Notes under the pieces: generated by a model | Databases searched by the model: none | Told to the model about the DNA's origin: nothing | Seen by the model: the letters and a program-made list of their open reading frames with translations, nothing else | Position numbers and translations under genes: made by a program | Part shown: positions 47,550 through 56,212 of the stretch, one piece after another | How the letters are laid out: each line of letters begins with the position of its first letter | How positions within the stretch are numbered: position 1 is the first letter of the stretch | Assembly (NCBI GenBank): GCA_011523825.1 | Contig: WTFX01000029.1 | Span: forward strand, 1-64,000 | Length of the DNA stretch: 64,000 bases | Origin: Microthrixaceae bacterium | Lineage (GTDB): Bacteria > Actinomycetota > Acidimicrobiia > Acidimicrobiales > Poriferisodalaceae | Direction of reading: 5' to 3'

Positions 47550-48713
47550 ATGGCATATGCGAGCGGCCGGACCTACCTCGATGCCGACAGCCACCTCATG
47601 GAGCTGCCGGATTTTCTGCAGTCACACGCTGAGAGCGACATGCGGGACCGTCTCCCGCTGATCGAATTCTCCAGCGCGGGCGAATCGGTGAACAACTTCG
47701 AGGCGGCGGGCGGCAGTCGTTCCCACACGCCCGAGACCGTGGCCGATCTTGTCGCAATGGGCGACGACCTGATCCGGGGACCGAAGGGGTACCACGCGCT
47801 GGGAGCGTTCAACTCCGCCGAACGCACGACGGCACTGGACCTGCTCGGCTTCGACCGGCAGTTCGTGTTCGCCACCTTCAGCGCCGGCGTGGTGTTCGAC
47901 CCCAAGCTGGACCACGACGTCCGCTACGGCGCCGCCCGTGCGCACAACCGCGGCATGGCTGAGTTCTGCGCCGACGACGATCGCATGATCGGCGTGGCGT
48001 TGCTGCCGCTCGACGACCCCCAGATGGCGATGGACGAGATGTCGTTTGCCCTCGAGGCGGGGCTCGGCGCTATGTGGGTGCCGCACCGTCCTGCCGGCGG
48101 CAGGTCGCCCGGTCACGACGATCTCGACCCGGTCTGGGCGCAGATGGCCGAAGCCGGCGTGCCATTCCTGCTGCATGTCGGCGGGAACCCGCTGCAGATC
48201 GCGCCGGAGTGGATGAACACGGGCCGCCCCACGCCGACCGACTGGCTGGGAGGCGGCGAGAACGTCCGCGGCAAGGACATGGTTGCGCTCCACCACGCTG
48301 CCGAGACCTTCGTGGGTGTCTTGGTGCTCGACGGCGTGCTGAGCCGGCACCCGAACCTGCGCGGCGGGGTCGTGGAGCTCGGCGCTGCCTGGGTGCCCCA
48401 GATGCTGCGGCGGCTGGATGTCACCGTGGAGACCTGGAAGCGCTCCGAACCCGAGCTGGCTGCGTTCAGCGAGCTCCCGTCGGAACAGGTCACGCGGCAG
48501 ATGGCCTTCACGCCCTACCCCATCGAAGACGTCGGCGCCATGATCCGCGAGTCCAACGAGCACCTGTACATGTTCTCGAGCGACTACCCCCACATCGAGG
48601 GGGGCCGGAACCCGCTGGGCCGCTTCAATGCGTCACTCGAGGGCTTCGCCGGCGGCGTGCTGGACCGTTTCTTTGCCGACAACATGGCGGAGCTGATCGG
48701 CGATCGGTCCTGA
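47550..48713 (+). CDS. Amidohydrolase family 2 protein (TIM barrel)
   Basis: A 387-residue metal-dependent hydrolase or decarboxylase of the ACMSD/amidohydrolase-2 group. It shows the metal-binding start DADSHLME, LLHVGG carrying a histidine ligand, and the C-terminal SSDYPHIEGG carrying the catalytic Asp. Substrates in this family include hydroxylated aromatic acids; none can be assigned. Divergent from moaB/rib genes, followed by a small membrane protein gene. Confidence 0.85.
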   Translation: MAYASGRTYLDADSHLMELPDFLQSHAESDMRDRLPLIEFSSAGESVNNFEAAGGSRSHTPETVADLVAMGDDLIRGPKGYHALGAFNSAERTTALDLLGFDRQFVFATFSAGVVFDPKLDHDVRYGAARAHNRGMAEFCADDDRMIGVALLPLDDPQMAMDEMSFALEAGLGAMWVPHRPAGGRSPGHDDLDPVWAQMAEAGVPFLLHVGGNPLQIAPEWMNTGRPTPTDWLGGGENVRGKDMVALHHAAETFVGVLVLDGVLSRHPNLRGGVVELGAAWVPQMLRRLDVTVETWKRSEPELAAFSELPSEQVTRQMAFTPYPIEDVGAMIRESNEHLYMFSSDYPHIEGGRNPLGRFNASLEGFAGGVLDRFFADNMAELIGDRS

Positions 48714-48788
48714 CCCCGGACGCCCGCCGATCCGTGGTATCCCCGCCGCAGGAACCGTTCTGGCCCTGAGGAGGAATCGAGGTCACCC

Positions 48789-49217
48789 ATGACAGCAATC
48801 AGCGAAGTGAGCCGCGTCGTCACGTTCGATCTCGACACCGTCCGTGTCGTGCTACATGTGCTGGCGGTGACAGTGTGGATCGGCGGCCAGATCGTGGTCG
48901 GAGCGGTGGTGCCGGTTGTCGGGCGTGCCTTCCCGGGTTCGGGCAAGGTGGCAGCGAAGGCCTTCTCACGCGTGGCGTGGCCCGCATTCGGCATCGCCGT
49001 GGTGACCGGGCTGTGGGGCATGCTCGCCATACCGAGCGAGGAAACGAGCACCGGCTGGTCGATGCTGCTCGGCATCAAGATGCTGCTCGTGCTGATCTCC
49101 GGCGTGGGTGCGCTGGTGCATCAGAACGCCGGCGACAACGTGGCCAAGCGTGGCGCGGGCGCCGGCGTGTCGCTGCTGTGCGGCCTGACGGCACTGCTGT
49201 TCGGCGTGATGCTCTAG
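48789..49217 (+). CDS. CopD-like small membrane protein
   Basis: A 142-residue protein with four hydrophobic segments and the LHVLAVTVWIGGQI-type first helix found in CopD and related haem/copper membrane proteins. A histidine in helix 1 and another (VHQNAG) near helix 4 might bind metal or haem. Function not established. A GAGGAGGAATCGAGG stretch upstream supports the ATG at 48789. Confidence 0.65.
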   Translation: MTAISEVSRVVTFDLDTVRVVLHVLAVTVWIGGQIVVGAVVPVVGRAFPGSGKVAAKAFSRVAWPAFGIAVVTGLWGMLAIPSEETSTGWSMLLGIKMLLVLISGVGALVHQNAGDNVAKRGAGAGVSLLCGLTALLFGVML

Positions 49218-49242
49218 TTCCGGCACCCCGGGACGGGCACGG

Positions 49243-50448
49243 CTACCAGATGGCGCCGGCGACGCGCAGGTCGACCACGTCGTCGTCGCTGTAGCCCAGC
49301 TCGGCCAGAATCTCGTCGGTGTGCTCGCCGTAGTCGGCGGCGGCACCACGTGCTCCCCGGAACTCGTCCACATCGAACAACGCCGGCGGGCCGACGAAGC
49401 CGTCGTCGAAGGTCACCAGGTACTCATTGGCCAGGATGTCGTCGTTGGCCGCGAGATCTTCGACTCGGTTGACGGGCGACACCCATGCGCCGCTGCCTCG
49501 GATGGCCCGCCACCACCTATCGGTGGAGCCGGTCTTCATGTGCTCCGCAAACAGCGGTGCGAAATCGGCACGGTTTCGCACCACGTAGTCGAACGTGGCG
49601 AATCTGGGGTCCTCCAGCCATGACTCGATGCCGACGGCGTGCGCCAGCCCTCGCCAATGCGCATCCTGCAGTGCCGCGATGGCGATCCATCCGTCGGAGG
49701 TCTCGTACACCGTGAACAGCGGGTTCCACCCGCTGCTGTGATCGAAGCGATCCATGCGCTGGCCGAGGTTCGCCGCGACGCCCACGGCTTGGCTGGTCAG
49801 CCACAGCAGCGCCTGCGTCTGTGACGTGCCCACCACGCAGCCCTTCCCGGTGCGCGCACGCTTCAGCAGCCCGGCCATCACCGCCGAGGCCATGTTGGTG
49901 CCGGTGAGGATGTCGCTCAGCGACCCCGGCGGGTAGGTGGGCGCCTCGGTGGGCGCGATCGCGTCCATGAATCCGGCGTGGGCCATGCCGACGGTGTCCT
50001 GGCAGAGATCGTCGGCCAGCTCGCCGCGCAAGCCGAAGCCGCCTCCCCGGCAGTACACGAGCTGCGGGTTCAGCGCCATCAGGGTCTCGGTGTCCGCGCC
50101 GTAGGGCGCCAGCCCGGAGTCGCGCAGGTTGGTGATGAACGCGTCCGCCCCGCGCACCAGGCGTTCGAAGACCGGTCGTCCGGCGTCGGAGGCGATGTCC
50201 AGCGCGAGCGCCCGCTTGTTGCGGTTCAGCGAGGCGTAGAGCCACTCCCGGCCCCGCTCGTCGAAGGTCACGCCGAACACGCTCGCGAAGCTGCGCATGT
50301 AGTCGGCCTGGCCGACCTGCTCGATCTTGATGACATCGGCGCCGAGCGATGCCAGCGTGAGCCCGCCCGTCGGGCCCTGCACATACATCGTCAGCTCCAC
50401 AACCCGGACGCCGGCGAGCGGAGCTTCTGCGGCAGTCTCGTCTGGCAT
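49243..50448 (-). CDS. CoA-transferase family III (CaiB/BaiF)
   Basis: A 401-residue enzyme that swaps CoA between acyl groups, or acts as an acyl-CoA racemase. The N-terminal GVRVVELTMYVQGPTGGLTLASLGADVIKIE pattern, LNRNKRALALD and the Asp in DTVGMAHAG are typical. GGAGGG 4 nt upstream supports the ATG at 50448. It is divergent from a crotonase gene with about 100 bp between; the pair probably serves acyl-CoA catabolism. Confidence 0.9.
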   Translation of the reverse strand: MPDETAAEAPLAGVRVVELTMYVQGPTGGLTLASLGADVIKIEQVGQADYMRSFASVFGVTFDERGREWLYASLNRNKRALALDIASDAGRPVFERLVRGADAFITNLRDSGLAPYGADTETLMALNPQLVYCRGGGFGLRGELADDLCQDTVGMAHAGFMDAIAPTEAPTYPPGSLSDILTGTNMASAVMAGLLKRARTGKGCVVGTSQTQALLWLTSQAVGVAANLGQRMDRFDHSSGWNPLFTVYETSDGWIAIAALQDAHWRGLAHAVGIESWLEDPRFATFDYVVRNRADFAPLFAEHMKTGSTDRWWRAIRGSGAWVSPVNRVEDLAANDDILANEYLVTFDDGFVGPPALFDVDEFRGARGAAADYGEHTDEILAELGYSDDDVVDLRVAGAIW

Positions 50449-50546
50449 CGACCCTCCAGCCTCCGGCTGCATATCGAAGCAGGCTGGCCGTCCACGCGCT
50501 TGACTTGTGCGAGCGCTCACGAGACGCACGACAGAAGGACGAGCCG

Positions 50547-51425
50547 ATGACCGGATCCGACTACACCTGCTTCGACGTCGAGGTCAGCGACCATGTCGCA
50601 CACCTCGTCATGAAGCGCCCAGAGAAGGCCAACTCGATGATCGCCGAGTTCTGGACCGAACTGCCGAGCATCGTCGACGACGTCTCTGCCGGCAGCGATG
50701 CACGAGTCGTGGTGCTGTCCGCGGTCGGTCGCCACTTCTGCTCGGGCATGGACCTGTCGGTGTTCGGCAGCTTCGACGTGTCCGGCGGCGCAGCCAGCGC
50801 CGACAGCTCCCCGGACCGCGCGCACGGCAGCCGGCGGCGGGCTCAGTTCCGCACCGGCGTGCTGCGCGCCCAGACCACCATGAACGCACTGGAGAACAGC
50901 CGGCTGCCGGTCATCGCCGCCATCCAGGGCGCGTGCGTGGGCGGCGGCGTCGACATGGTCTCGGCCTGCGACCTGCGATACGCCACCAGCGATGCGTTCT
51001 TCAGCATCCAGGAGATCAACATCGGCATGACCGCGGATGTGGGAACGCTGCAGCGCATGCCCAAGCTGGTTCCCGAGGGCGTCGTCCGCGAGCTGGCCTT
51101 TACCGGTCGCCGCATGGGGGCCGAAGAAGCGCTCGACCGGGGCTTCGTCAACGCCGTCTACGACGACCACGATTCGATGATGGACGCCGTGGCCGACGTG
51201 GCGGCGCAGATCGCCTCCAAGAGCCCGATGGCCATCTGGGGAACCAAGCAGACCATGAACTACAGCCGCGATCACTCGGTGGCCGATGGGCTCGAGTACA
51301 TCGCGGTGTGGAACGCGGCAATGTTCGACACCGACGACATGGGCGAAGCGTTCCGTGCACAGATGGACCACCGCGATCCCGACTACCCCGACCACAGCTC
51401 GCTGCACCACGGGCTCGGCGCCTGA
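50547..51425 (+). CDS. Enoyl-CoA hydratase/isomerase (dienoyl-CoA isomerase-like)
   Basis: A 292-residue crotonase-fold enzyme. The oxyanion-hole elements HFCSGMDLSVF and IQGACVGGGVDMVSACDLRYA are present. The following EINIGMTADVGTLQRMPKL closely resembles delta3,5-delta2,4-dienoyl-CoA isomerases, where Asp and Glu here do the chemistry. Role: beta-oxidation of unsaturated acyl-CoA, inferred. Downstream are three repeated ribosome-site units and the lactonase gene. Confidence 0.9.
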   Translation: MTGSDYTCFDVEVSDHVAHLVMKRPEKANSMIAEFWTELPSIVDDVSAGSDARVVVLSAVGRHFCSGMDLSVFGSFDVSGGAASADSSPDRAHGSRRRAQFRTGVLRAQTTMNALENSRLPVIAAIQGACVGGGVDMVSACDLRYATSDAFFSIQEINIGMTADVGTLQRMPKLVPEGVVRELAFTGRRMGAEEALDRGFVNAVYDDHDSMMDAVADVAAQIASKSPMAIWGTKQTMNYSRDHSVADGLEYIAVWNAAMFDTDDMGEAFRAQMDHRDPDYPDHSSLHHGLGA

Positions 51426-51506
51426 CAAGGCGCGCAGGAGATACAGCGCATGACAAAGCGCGCAGGAAACACAGCGCCTGAGGTGGCGCGCAGGAGACTC
51501 AGCGCA
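51423..51506 (+). repeat. 28-bp x3 tandem repeat carrying ribosome binding sites
   Basis: Units 51423-51450, 51451-51478 and 51479-51506 share TGA.....GCGCGCAGGA.A.(A/T)CAGCGC. Each contains TGA, an AGGA(G/A) purine box and, 8-9 nt later, the junction GCGCATGA or GCGCCTGA. The first TGA is the crotonase stop and the last ATG starts the lactonase gene, so the intergenic region is a triplicated stop-ribosome site-start cassette. Confidence 0.85.
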
Positions 51507-51509
51507 TGA
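51450..51509 (+). CDS. Possible 19-residue leader peptide
   Basis: The first repeat unit gives AGGAG, 9 nt, then ATG (51450). The reading frame runs 19 codons, MTKRAGNTAPEVARRRLSA, and its TGA overlaps the lactonase ATG (ATGA). It may couple translation of the lactonase to the upstream gene, or simply be a by-product of the repeat. No homologue is known to me. Confidence 0.35.
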   Translation: MTKRAGNTAPEVARRRLSA

Positions 51510-52276
51510 CGCAACTCTCATTGGTGCCGCTCGAGTGCGGCTGGCTGTCGACCGCGACGGCGTCCGTCATCGCCGATGCTCCCGGCAATGTGCGGTTGCC
51601 GATCCCGAGCTGGCTGGTGCGCCATCCCAGCGGCCAGACGCTGGTGTTCGACACCGGCATGCACCCCCAGGTGCAGGAAGGCGTGGGCGCCCGCTACCCA
51701 CTGCTCGCGAAGTCCTTTGAGGCGGACTACTCGGCTGACGACGAAGTCTCGGCACGGCTGGAAAGCGTCGACGTGGATCCGGCCGAGCTGACGTTCGCCA
51801 TCTTCAGCCACCTGCACTTCGACCACTGCGGCGGCACCGAGCTGCTGCCCAACGCCCGGCTCATCTGCCAGCGGGCCGAGTGGGAGTCGGGGCATCACCC
51901 CAAGCTCATCGAGCACGAGGTGTACAAGCCCGAGGACTTCGACCTCGGTCACGACGTGCTGCTCATCGAAGGCGAGCACGACGTGTTCGGCGACGGCTCG
52001 GTGACCTGCATTCCCACGCCGGGGCACACCGCAGGCCACCAGTCACTGCGCGTGGAACTGGACAGCGGCCCCGTGGTGCTGACCGGCGACTGCGTCTACT
52101 GGGAGGACGTGCTGGACCGGATGCTGCTGCCGCCGTTCGGCTTCAACCACGACATGCAGCTCGAATCGATGCGACGGCTGAAGTCGATGCGCGACGACGA
52201 GGGCTGCCGCTTGCTCTACGGGCACGACGACACCCAGTGGGCCACGCTGCCCCACGAAGGGATCGGGCTGACCTAG
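51506..52276 (+). CDS. Metallo-beta-lactamase-fold hydrolase, N-acyl homoserine lactonase-like
   Basis: A 256-residue zinc hydrolase. Metal ligands: HLHFDH (near residue 103), the His of PTPGHTAGH, the Asp of VLTGDCVYW, and the C-terminal His in LYGHDD. The VFDTGMHP and CGGTELLPNA segments resemble AiiA-type quorum-quenching lactonases, but substrate is a guess. It sits behind a crotonase gene, so lactone or ester intermediates of catabolism are equally possible. Confidence 0.85.
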   Translation: MTQLSLVPLECGWLSTATASVIADAPGNVRLPIPSWLVRHPSGQTLVFDTGMHPQVQEGVGARYPLLAKSFEADYSADDEVSARLESVDVDPAELTFAIFSHLHFDHCGGTELLPNARLICQRAEWESGHHPKLIEHEVYKPEDFDLGHDVLLIEGEHDVFGDGSVTCIPTPGHTAGHQSLRVELDSGPVVLTGDCVYWEDVLDRMLLPPFGFNHDMQLESMRRLKSMRDDEGCRLLYGHDDTQWATLPHEGIGLT

Positions 52277-52305
52277 CCCCCCTCCCCGCCGCCAGCGCGC
52301 GAGCG

Positions 52306-52626
52306 TCAGCCGAGCAGGCTGATGTACAGCGGGACCCAGATCGGCACCATGAAGGCCGCCATCGTCAGCAGCAGCGTCCGAGTCTGACGGGTGATCGCGC
52401 TGTCGATGGTGGCGCGCATCTCGACGAGGTCGACCTTGGTGGCGAGAGAGTCGGTGCCGTCGGGAATGATGGTCTTCATGAGCGTGGCAGCGGGCCCTTC
52501 TCCCAGCTTGTCGACCAGCGTGTTCACCAAGGTAGTCCGTTCAAGTTCGTCGATAGCCACGAGGTCCTCCTCGGCCGTATTCCCAGCGGGACCCGGACTG
52601 TAGACATGAATTTTGTGAGATTCCAT
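52306..52626 (-). CDS. Small tail-anchored coiled-coil protein
   Basis: A 106-residue protein: a charged N-terminus, a helical middle (KVDLVEMRATIDSAITRQ, about residues 63-82) likely to form a coiled coil, and a C-terminal hydrophobic helix (about 84-105) at the very end. The layout resembles bacterial DUF1640/ATKADL-type membrane proteins. Function unknown. Convergent with the lactonase gene. Confidence 0.55.
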   Translation of the reverse strand: MESHKIHVYSPGPAGNTAEEDLVAIDELERTTLVNTLVDKLGEGPAATLMKTIIPDGTDSLATKVDLVEMRATIDSAITRQTRTLLLTMAAFMVPIWVPLYISLLG

Positions 52627-52708
52627 TGGATTTCATGTCAGTACCGACTGCAGCTCCAGCTTGCCTCGGACCTGTGAGACGGCTGAGCGCCCAGATTTGG
52701 CTGCCGGA

Positions 52709-53734
52709 CTAGGCCGGCGGGTCGACGCGGTAGAAGCGGCGCGCCGTGCCGGCGAACAGGTCCGCGCGCTCGGCGGCGGTGTAGCCCGCTTGGTCGCAGA
52801 TCCGCTGGAACGCGTTGAACAGCACGGTGTACGAGCAGCCCTGTTTGTCGACGGGGAAGTTGCTCTCGAACATGCAGCGATCAGGGCCGAAGGTCTCGAT
52901 GCAGTGGCGGATGTCGTCGCTCCAGGTTGCTGCGACGTGCTCCGACGACGGAGCTTGGGGCAGGCGCTTGAAGCCGACGCCGTAGATGCTCATGCCGATG
53001 CCGCCCACCTTGACGGTGACCTGCGGGTGGCTGGCCAGCGCCTCGAGCGCCGGTCGCACGACGGCACGCACCTCGTCTCGGCGGTCGGCGTAGGGGCCGA
53101 TGCCCAGCGGGCCGCCGAGATGATCGAGCACAACGGGCGTGTCGGGGACAGCATGAGCCAACTCAACAAGCTCAGCGACCTGGGTGTGGAACATCCAGCC
53201 GTCGAAACTGAAGCCCATCCGGCCCAGCGTTGCGTAGCCCGCCCGGAAGTCCAGGTCCGCGAGCAGTTCGGGCGGCGGCTTGGTGTGGCTCTCGCGGATC
53301 TGGTCGCTGCCGTCCCAGGCATTGGCGTGGCGGATGCCGCGGAACAGCCCCTCGCCTGCCTCGTCGTGTGCGGCCAGCACCTCTTCGACGGCGTTGCCGA
53401 GCGTCAGGTCCGCGAAGCTGACGATGGCCGAGATCGTCGCACCGTCGGCTTCGGCAGAGACCGCCGCCTGCTCGCGGACGAATTCGGTCTCGCCGACCGG
53501 CCGCAGGTGCTCGGGCCCGCTGGTGTAGTAACCGGCGGCACACTCCACGAACACGGTCTGTGTGACGTTGTGACCCGCGCCGGTATCAGCGTGCAGCTCC
53601 GGCACGAGATACGTGCCGGCGGGGAAGTCCCACAGGTGATGGTGCGGGTCGACGATCTCCTCATCGGCGTCGACCGGTTGCTCAACGGTGGCTGCGAGCC
53701 ATGCGTCCTTCTCGCTTGCAGTCTCATCGGCCAT
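52709..53734 (-). CDS. Amidohydrolase family 2 protein (PDC-lactonase-like)
   Basis: A 341-residue TIM-barrel metal hydrolase. DPHHHLWDFP near residue 29 is the typical entry motif of the COG3618 group (2-pyrone-4,6-dicarboxylate lactonase and sugar lactonases). The catalytic end shows VLDHLGGP and MFESNFPVDK. It is the second amidohydrolase of this superfamily within 6 kb. Substrate unassigned. It stands alone on the minus strand with about 100 bp to the next gene. Confidence 0.88.
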   Translation of the reverse strand: MADETASEKDAWLAATVEQPVDADEEIVDPHHHLWDFPAGTYLVPELHADTGAGHNVTQTVFVECAAGYYTSGPEHLRPVGETEFVREQAAVSAEADGATISAIVSFADLTLGNAVEEVLAAHDEAGEGLFRGIRHANAWDGSDQIRESHTKPPPELLADLDFRAGYATLGRMGFSFDGWMFHTQVAELVELAHAVPDTPVVLDHLGGPLGIGPYADRRDEVRAVVRPALEALASHPQVTVKVGGIGMSIYGVGFKRLPQAPSSEHVAATWSDDIRHCIETFGPDRCMFESNFPVDKQGCSYTVLFNAFQRICDQAGYTAAERADLFAGTARRFYRVDPPA

Positions 53735-53833
53735 CGATGCGTCCCCTTCGCCTTCGCCCAGACTCGCCGCACATTAGTTGCGCCCGCGAAAACGTCGCTC
53801 TGGCCTCGATCTGCAGTCGGGCCCCGTTGGCGC

Positions 53834-54406
53834 CTAGACGTAGTCCCAGGATTCGGTGGGCTCGAGGCCGTCAGGGGTGAGCTGCCACAACGACGGCGTG
53901 GCGACGCCGTCGGTGATGTCGAGATAGCCGACCGTGCCGAGCTGGGCACTGAGATTGCGGGGGAATGTCGGCGAGCCGGGGTTCACGCACAGCACGCCCG
54001 ACAGCGTGTCGATGCGGTGCACGTGGGTGTCGCCGTACACGCATACGTCGAGCCGCACATCGGCACCGAAGTGCCGTTCAATGGCGTCGGCCACGGAGTA
54101 GAACGACAGCTCCGGCACCGGCAGGTGGTGGGTGAGGCCGATCCGCACGCCGTCGAACGTGTGCGCCCAGGCGTTGGCGAGCAATGGATGGTCGGGCTGG
54201 ACATCGCGGCCCGACGAGCCGTCGTCGCCGTTGCCGCGGGCCGCCCAGGTAGGAGCGATCTCGTTGAGCCGGTCGACAACGGAGATGTCATAGATGTCGC
54301 CCGCGTGAAGGATGGCGTCGCAGCCCTCCATGGCCGCATAGGCCTCGGGCCACAGCTCTGGTGCCGCTTCGGGAATGTGAGTGTCGGAGATCAGCCCGAT
54401 GCGCAT
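53834..54406 (-). CDS. YfcE/MJ0936-type metallophosphoesterase
   Basis: A 190-residue calcineurin-like phosphodiesterase. Five metal-binding blocks are present in order: SDTHIPE, HAGDIYD, ARGNGDD, THH, and YGDTHVHRI with NPGSPTFPR. Small enzymes of this type hydrolyse cyclic or aryl phosphodiesters; the natural substrate is unknown. Start ATG at 54406. Confidence 0.92.
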   Translation of the reverse strand: MRIGLISDTHIPEAAPELWPEAYAAMEGCDAILHAGDIYDISVVDRLNEIAPTWAARGNGDDGSSGRDVQPDHPLLANAWAHTFDGVRIGLTHHLPVPELSFYSVADAIERHFGADVRLDVCVYGDTHVHRIDTLSGVLCVNPGSPTFPRNLSAQLGTVGYLDITDGVATPSLWQLTPDGLEPTESWDYV

Positions 54407-54525
54407 CCGACCACGCTACGAGACCGGCCACCCTCTGGCTGAGCCGGGGACCTCGCTGCCAGCGGGTGAAGCGGGTTGATGCCGCATCAGCGAGGATGCG
54501 CGCTGCGGCGCTGCGGACCGTGTGC

Positions 54526-55452
54526 TCAATCGAAGCGGGCACCATCGGGCGGGCGGGCGCCATGCAGCCAGGCGTGCGCGTCAATTGTGCCTCGGCCAGC
54601 CGGCTGCACAATCTCCAGGCGCATGAGCCCATCCCTGGTCGCAACAGCGTCGCCCACGAGCGTGCCCGGTGAGACATCGAGCGCTGCACCGCGCGGCGGT
54701 TCGTACGTTGCCTCTGACGGCGTGTCGGCCGGTCTGCCCGAGCGGATGATGAAGCGCTGACCGTCGAGCGTCGTCCACGCGCCGCCGACCCGGATCTGGC
54801 GGTCGATGAAGGCCGACGGCTGTGACCAGTCGATCCGCCGGTCCTCCGTAGTGAGCTTGCGGGCGTAAGTCGGTGTGCCCGACTGGGGCTGCGGTGTGGG
54901 CAACCCTTCTGCGAGCGATGCCGCGAGACGGGCTGCCCCCTCGCTGGCGAGACGCTCGCGCAGGCCCGCCGCTGTGTCGGCGGGGCCGATGGACACCTCG
55001 TGCTGCCAGTAGACGGGCCCCGTGTCGAGCGAGGGCTCCAGCGCCATGAGCGACACACCCGTGCGGTCGTCGCCTGCCAACAGCGCCCGCTCAACCGGAG
55101 CGGCGCCGCGCCAGCGAGGCAGGAGCGAGAAGTGCAGGTTGAGCATCGGGGTCGCCGCGAGCAGCTCGGCGGCTATGAGCTGCCCGAAAGCGACGACCAC
55201 GGCACAGTCGGCGCCGCACCTGGCGAGGTCGTCGGGCTCGTGGCTGACCGGCAAGCCGAGTCTGCTCGCAGCTGCCGCGACGGGGCTGGGTGCATTGCTG
55301 CCGCGCCTGCTGCGGCGACGCGGGGCGCCGGTGACGACGACGGGGATCTCGAAGTCCGCCGCCGCGAGAGCGCGCAAAGCGGGCACGGCGTCGTCGGGTG
55401 TGCCCGCGAAGGCCACTCGACTCAGTTGGTTTGGCGGCAGCGGCTGTGTCAC
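54526..55452 (-). CDS. fmt: Methionyl-tRNA formyltransferase
   Basis: A 308-residue enzyme that formylates initiator Met-tRNA. Motifs: VAFAGTPDDAVPALRAL, the catalytic Asn/His in NLHFSLLPRWRGAAPVERA, and Asp in SLDTGPVYW, followed by the C-terminal tRNA-binding domain. The GTG at 55452 has GGAGGG 5 nt upstream and is preferred over the in-frame ATG at 55506. It acts with the deformylase encoded just upstream. Confidence 0.95.
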   Translation of the reverse strand: MTQPLPPNQLSRVAFAGTPDDAVPALRALAAADFEIPVVVTGAPRRRSRRGSNAPSPVAAAASRLGLPVSHEPDDLARCGADCAVVVAFGQLIAAELLAATPMLNLHFSLLPRWRGAAPVERALLAGDDRTGVSLMALEPSLDTGPVYWQHEVSIGPADTAAGLRERLASEGAARLAASLAEGLPTPQPQSGTPTYARKLTTEDRRIDWSQPSAFIDRQIRVGGAWTTLDGQRFIIRSGRPADTPSEATYEPPRGAALDVSPGTLVGDAVATRDGLMRLEIVQPAGRGTIDAHAWLHGARPPDGARFD

Positions 55453-55581
55453 GAGTCCCTCCCGACGCAGCGGCAGCGGCGGCTCATCGACCATGTGCGC
55501 AGACATGCCGCCGCTGGCGGGAGAACGGCGCAGAGAAGCGACAGATCACCAGCTTGACGCGCTGCGAGCCTCGGGAAGGCG

Positions 55582-56151
55582 TCAGCCGTCCGCTGCACTG
55601 CGGCCCACGAGCGGAACCGGACCGCTGGCCGCTGGGCCGTTCACGCCGGACTGCAGCTGCGCAAGCTGGGTGCGCCATTCGCGCAGGGCTTCCTTACGCT
55701 CGGCCTTCTCGAGATGATCGACAAGCAGAACCCCGTCGAGGTGGTCAAGCTCGTGCTGGAACAGCCGTGCCTGCAGCTCGTCGGCCTCGATGCTGACCTC
55801 GTTGCCGTCGAGGTCCAAGCCCACGACGTGCACCTGCTTCGGGCGCACGATGTCGAAGGTCAAACCCGGCACCGACAGGCATCCCTCGGTGTAGGTCCAC
55901 TCGCCGTCGCTCTCGACGATCTCAGGATTGATGAGCGTTTGGGGGCCGTCGCCCTCATAGAGGTCGAAGATGAACAGACGGCGCTGGATGCCCACCTGGG
56001 GGGCCGCGAGCCCGATGCCTTCGGCCTCGTACATGGCCGGCAGCATGTCGTCAACCATGCGCGCCACGCGGCCGTCGATGTCGGTGATCTCGGCAGCGCG
56101 CTGGCGCAGCACCGGATCGCCCATCAGCCGGATCTCGAACGTGCCTCCCAT
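55582..56151 (-). CDS. def: Peptide deformylase
   Basis: A 189-residue metalloprotease that removes the formyl group from nascent proteins. All three motifs are intact: GIGLAAPQVG, EGCLSVPG (Cys ligand) and QHELDHLDG (HExxH). A C-terminal 35-residue tail rich in Gln, Ser and Pro exceeds the core. Adjacent to fmt, as is common. Confidence 0.96.
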   Translation of the reverse strand: MGGTFEIRLMGDPVLRQRAAEITDIDGRVARMVDDMLPAMYEAEGIGLAAPQVGIQRRLFIFDLYEGDGPQTLINPEIVESDGEWTYTEGCLSVPGLTFDIVRPKQVHVVGLDLDGNEVSIEADELQARLFQHELDHLDGVLLVDHLEKAERKEALREWRTQLAQLQSGVNGPAASGPVPLVGRSAADG

Positions 56152-56212
56152 GGGCTTCGGAGGCTACCGACGCCATCTCGCGCCGCCCGATCGAGGTCTG
56201 CCCGCGCGGACG

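Noticed and set aside
49243..52276. Mobile or horizontally acquired catabolic island
   Set aside because: Composition looks like the flanking genes and there are no integrase, transposase, tRNA or direct-repeat boundaries in view.
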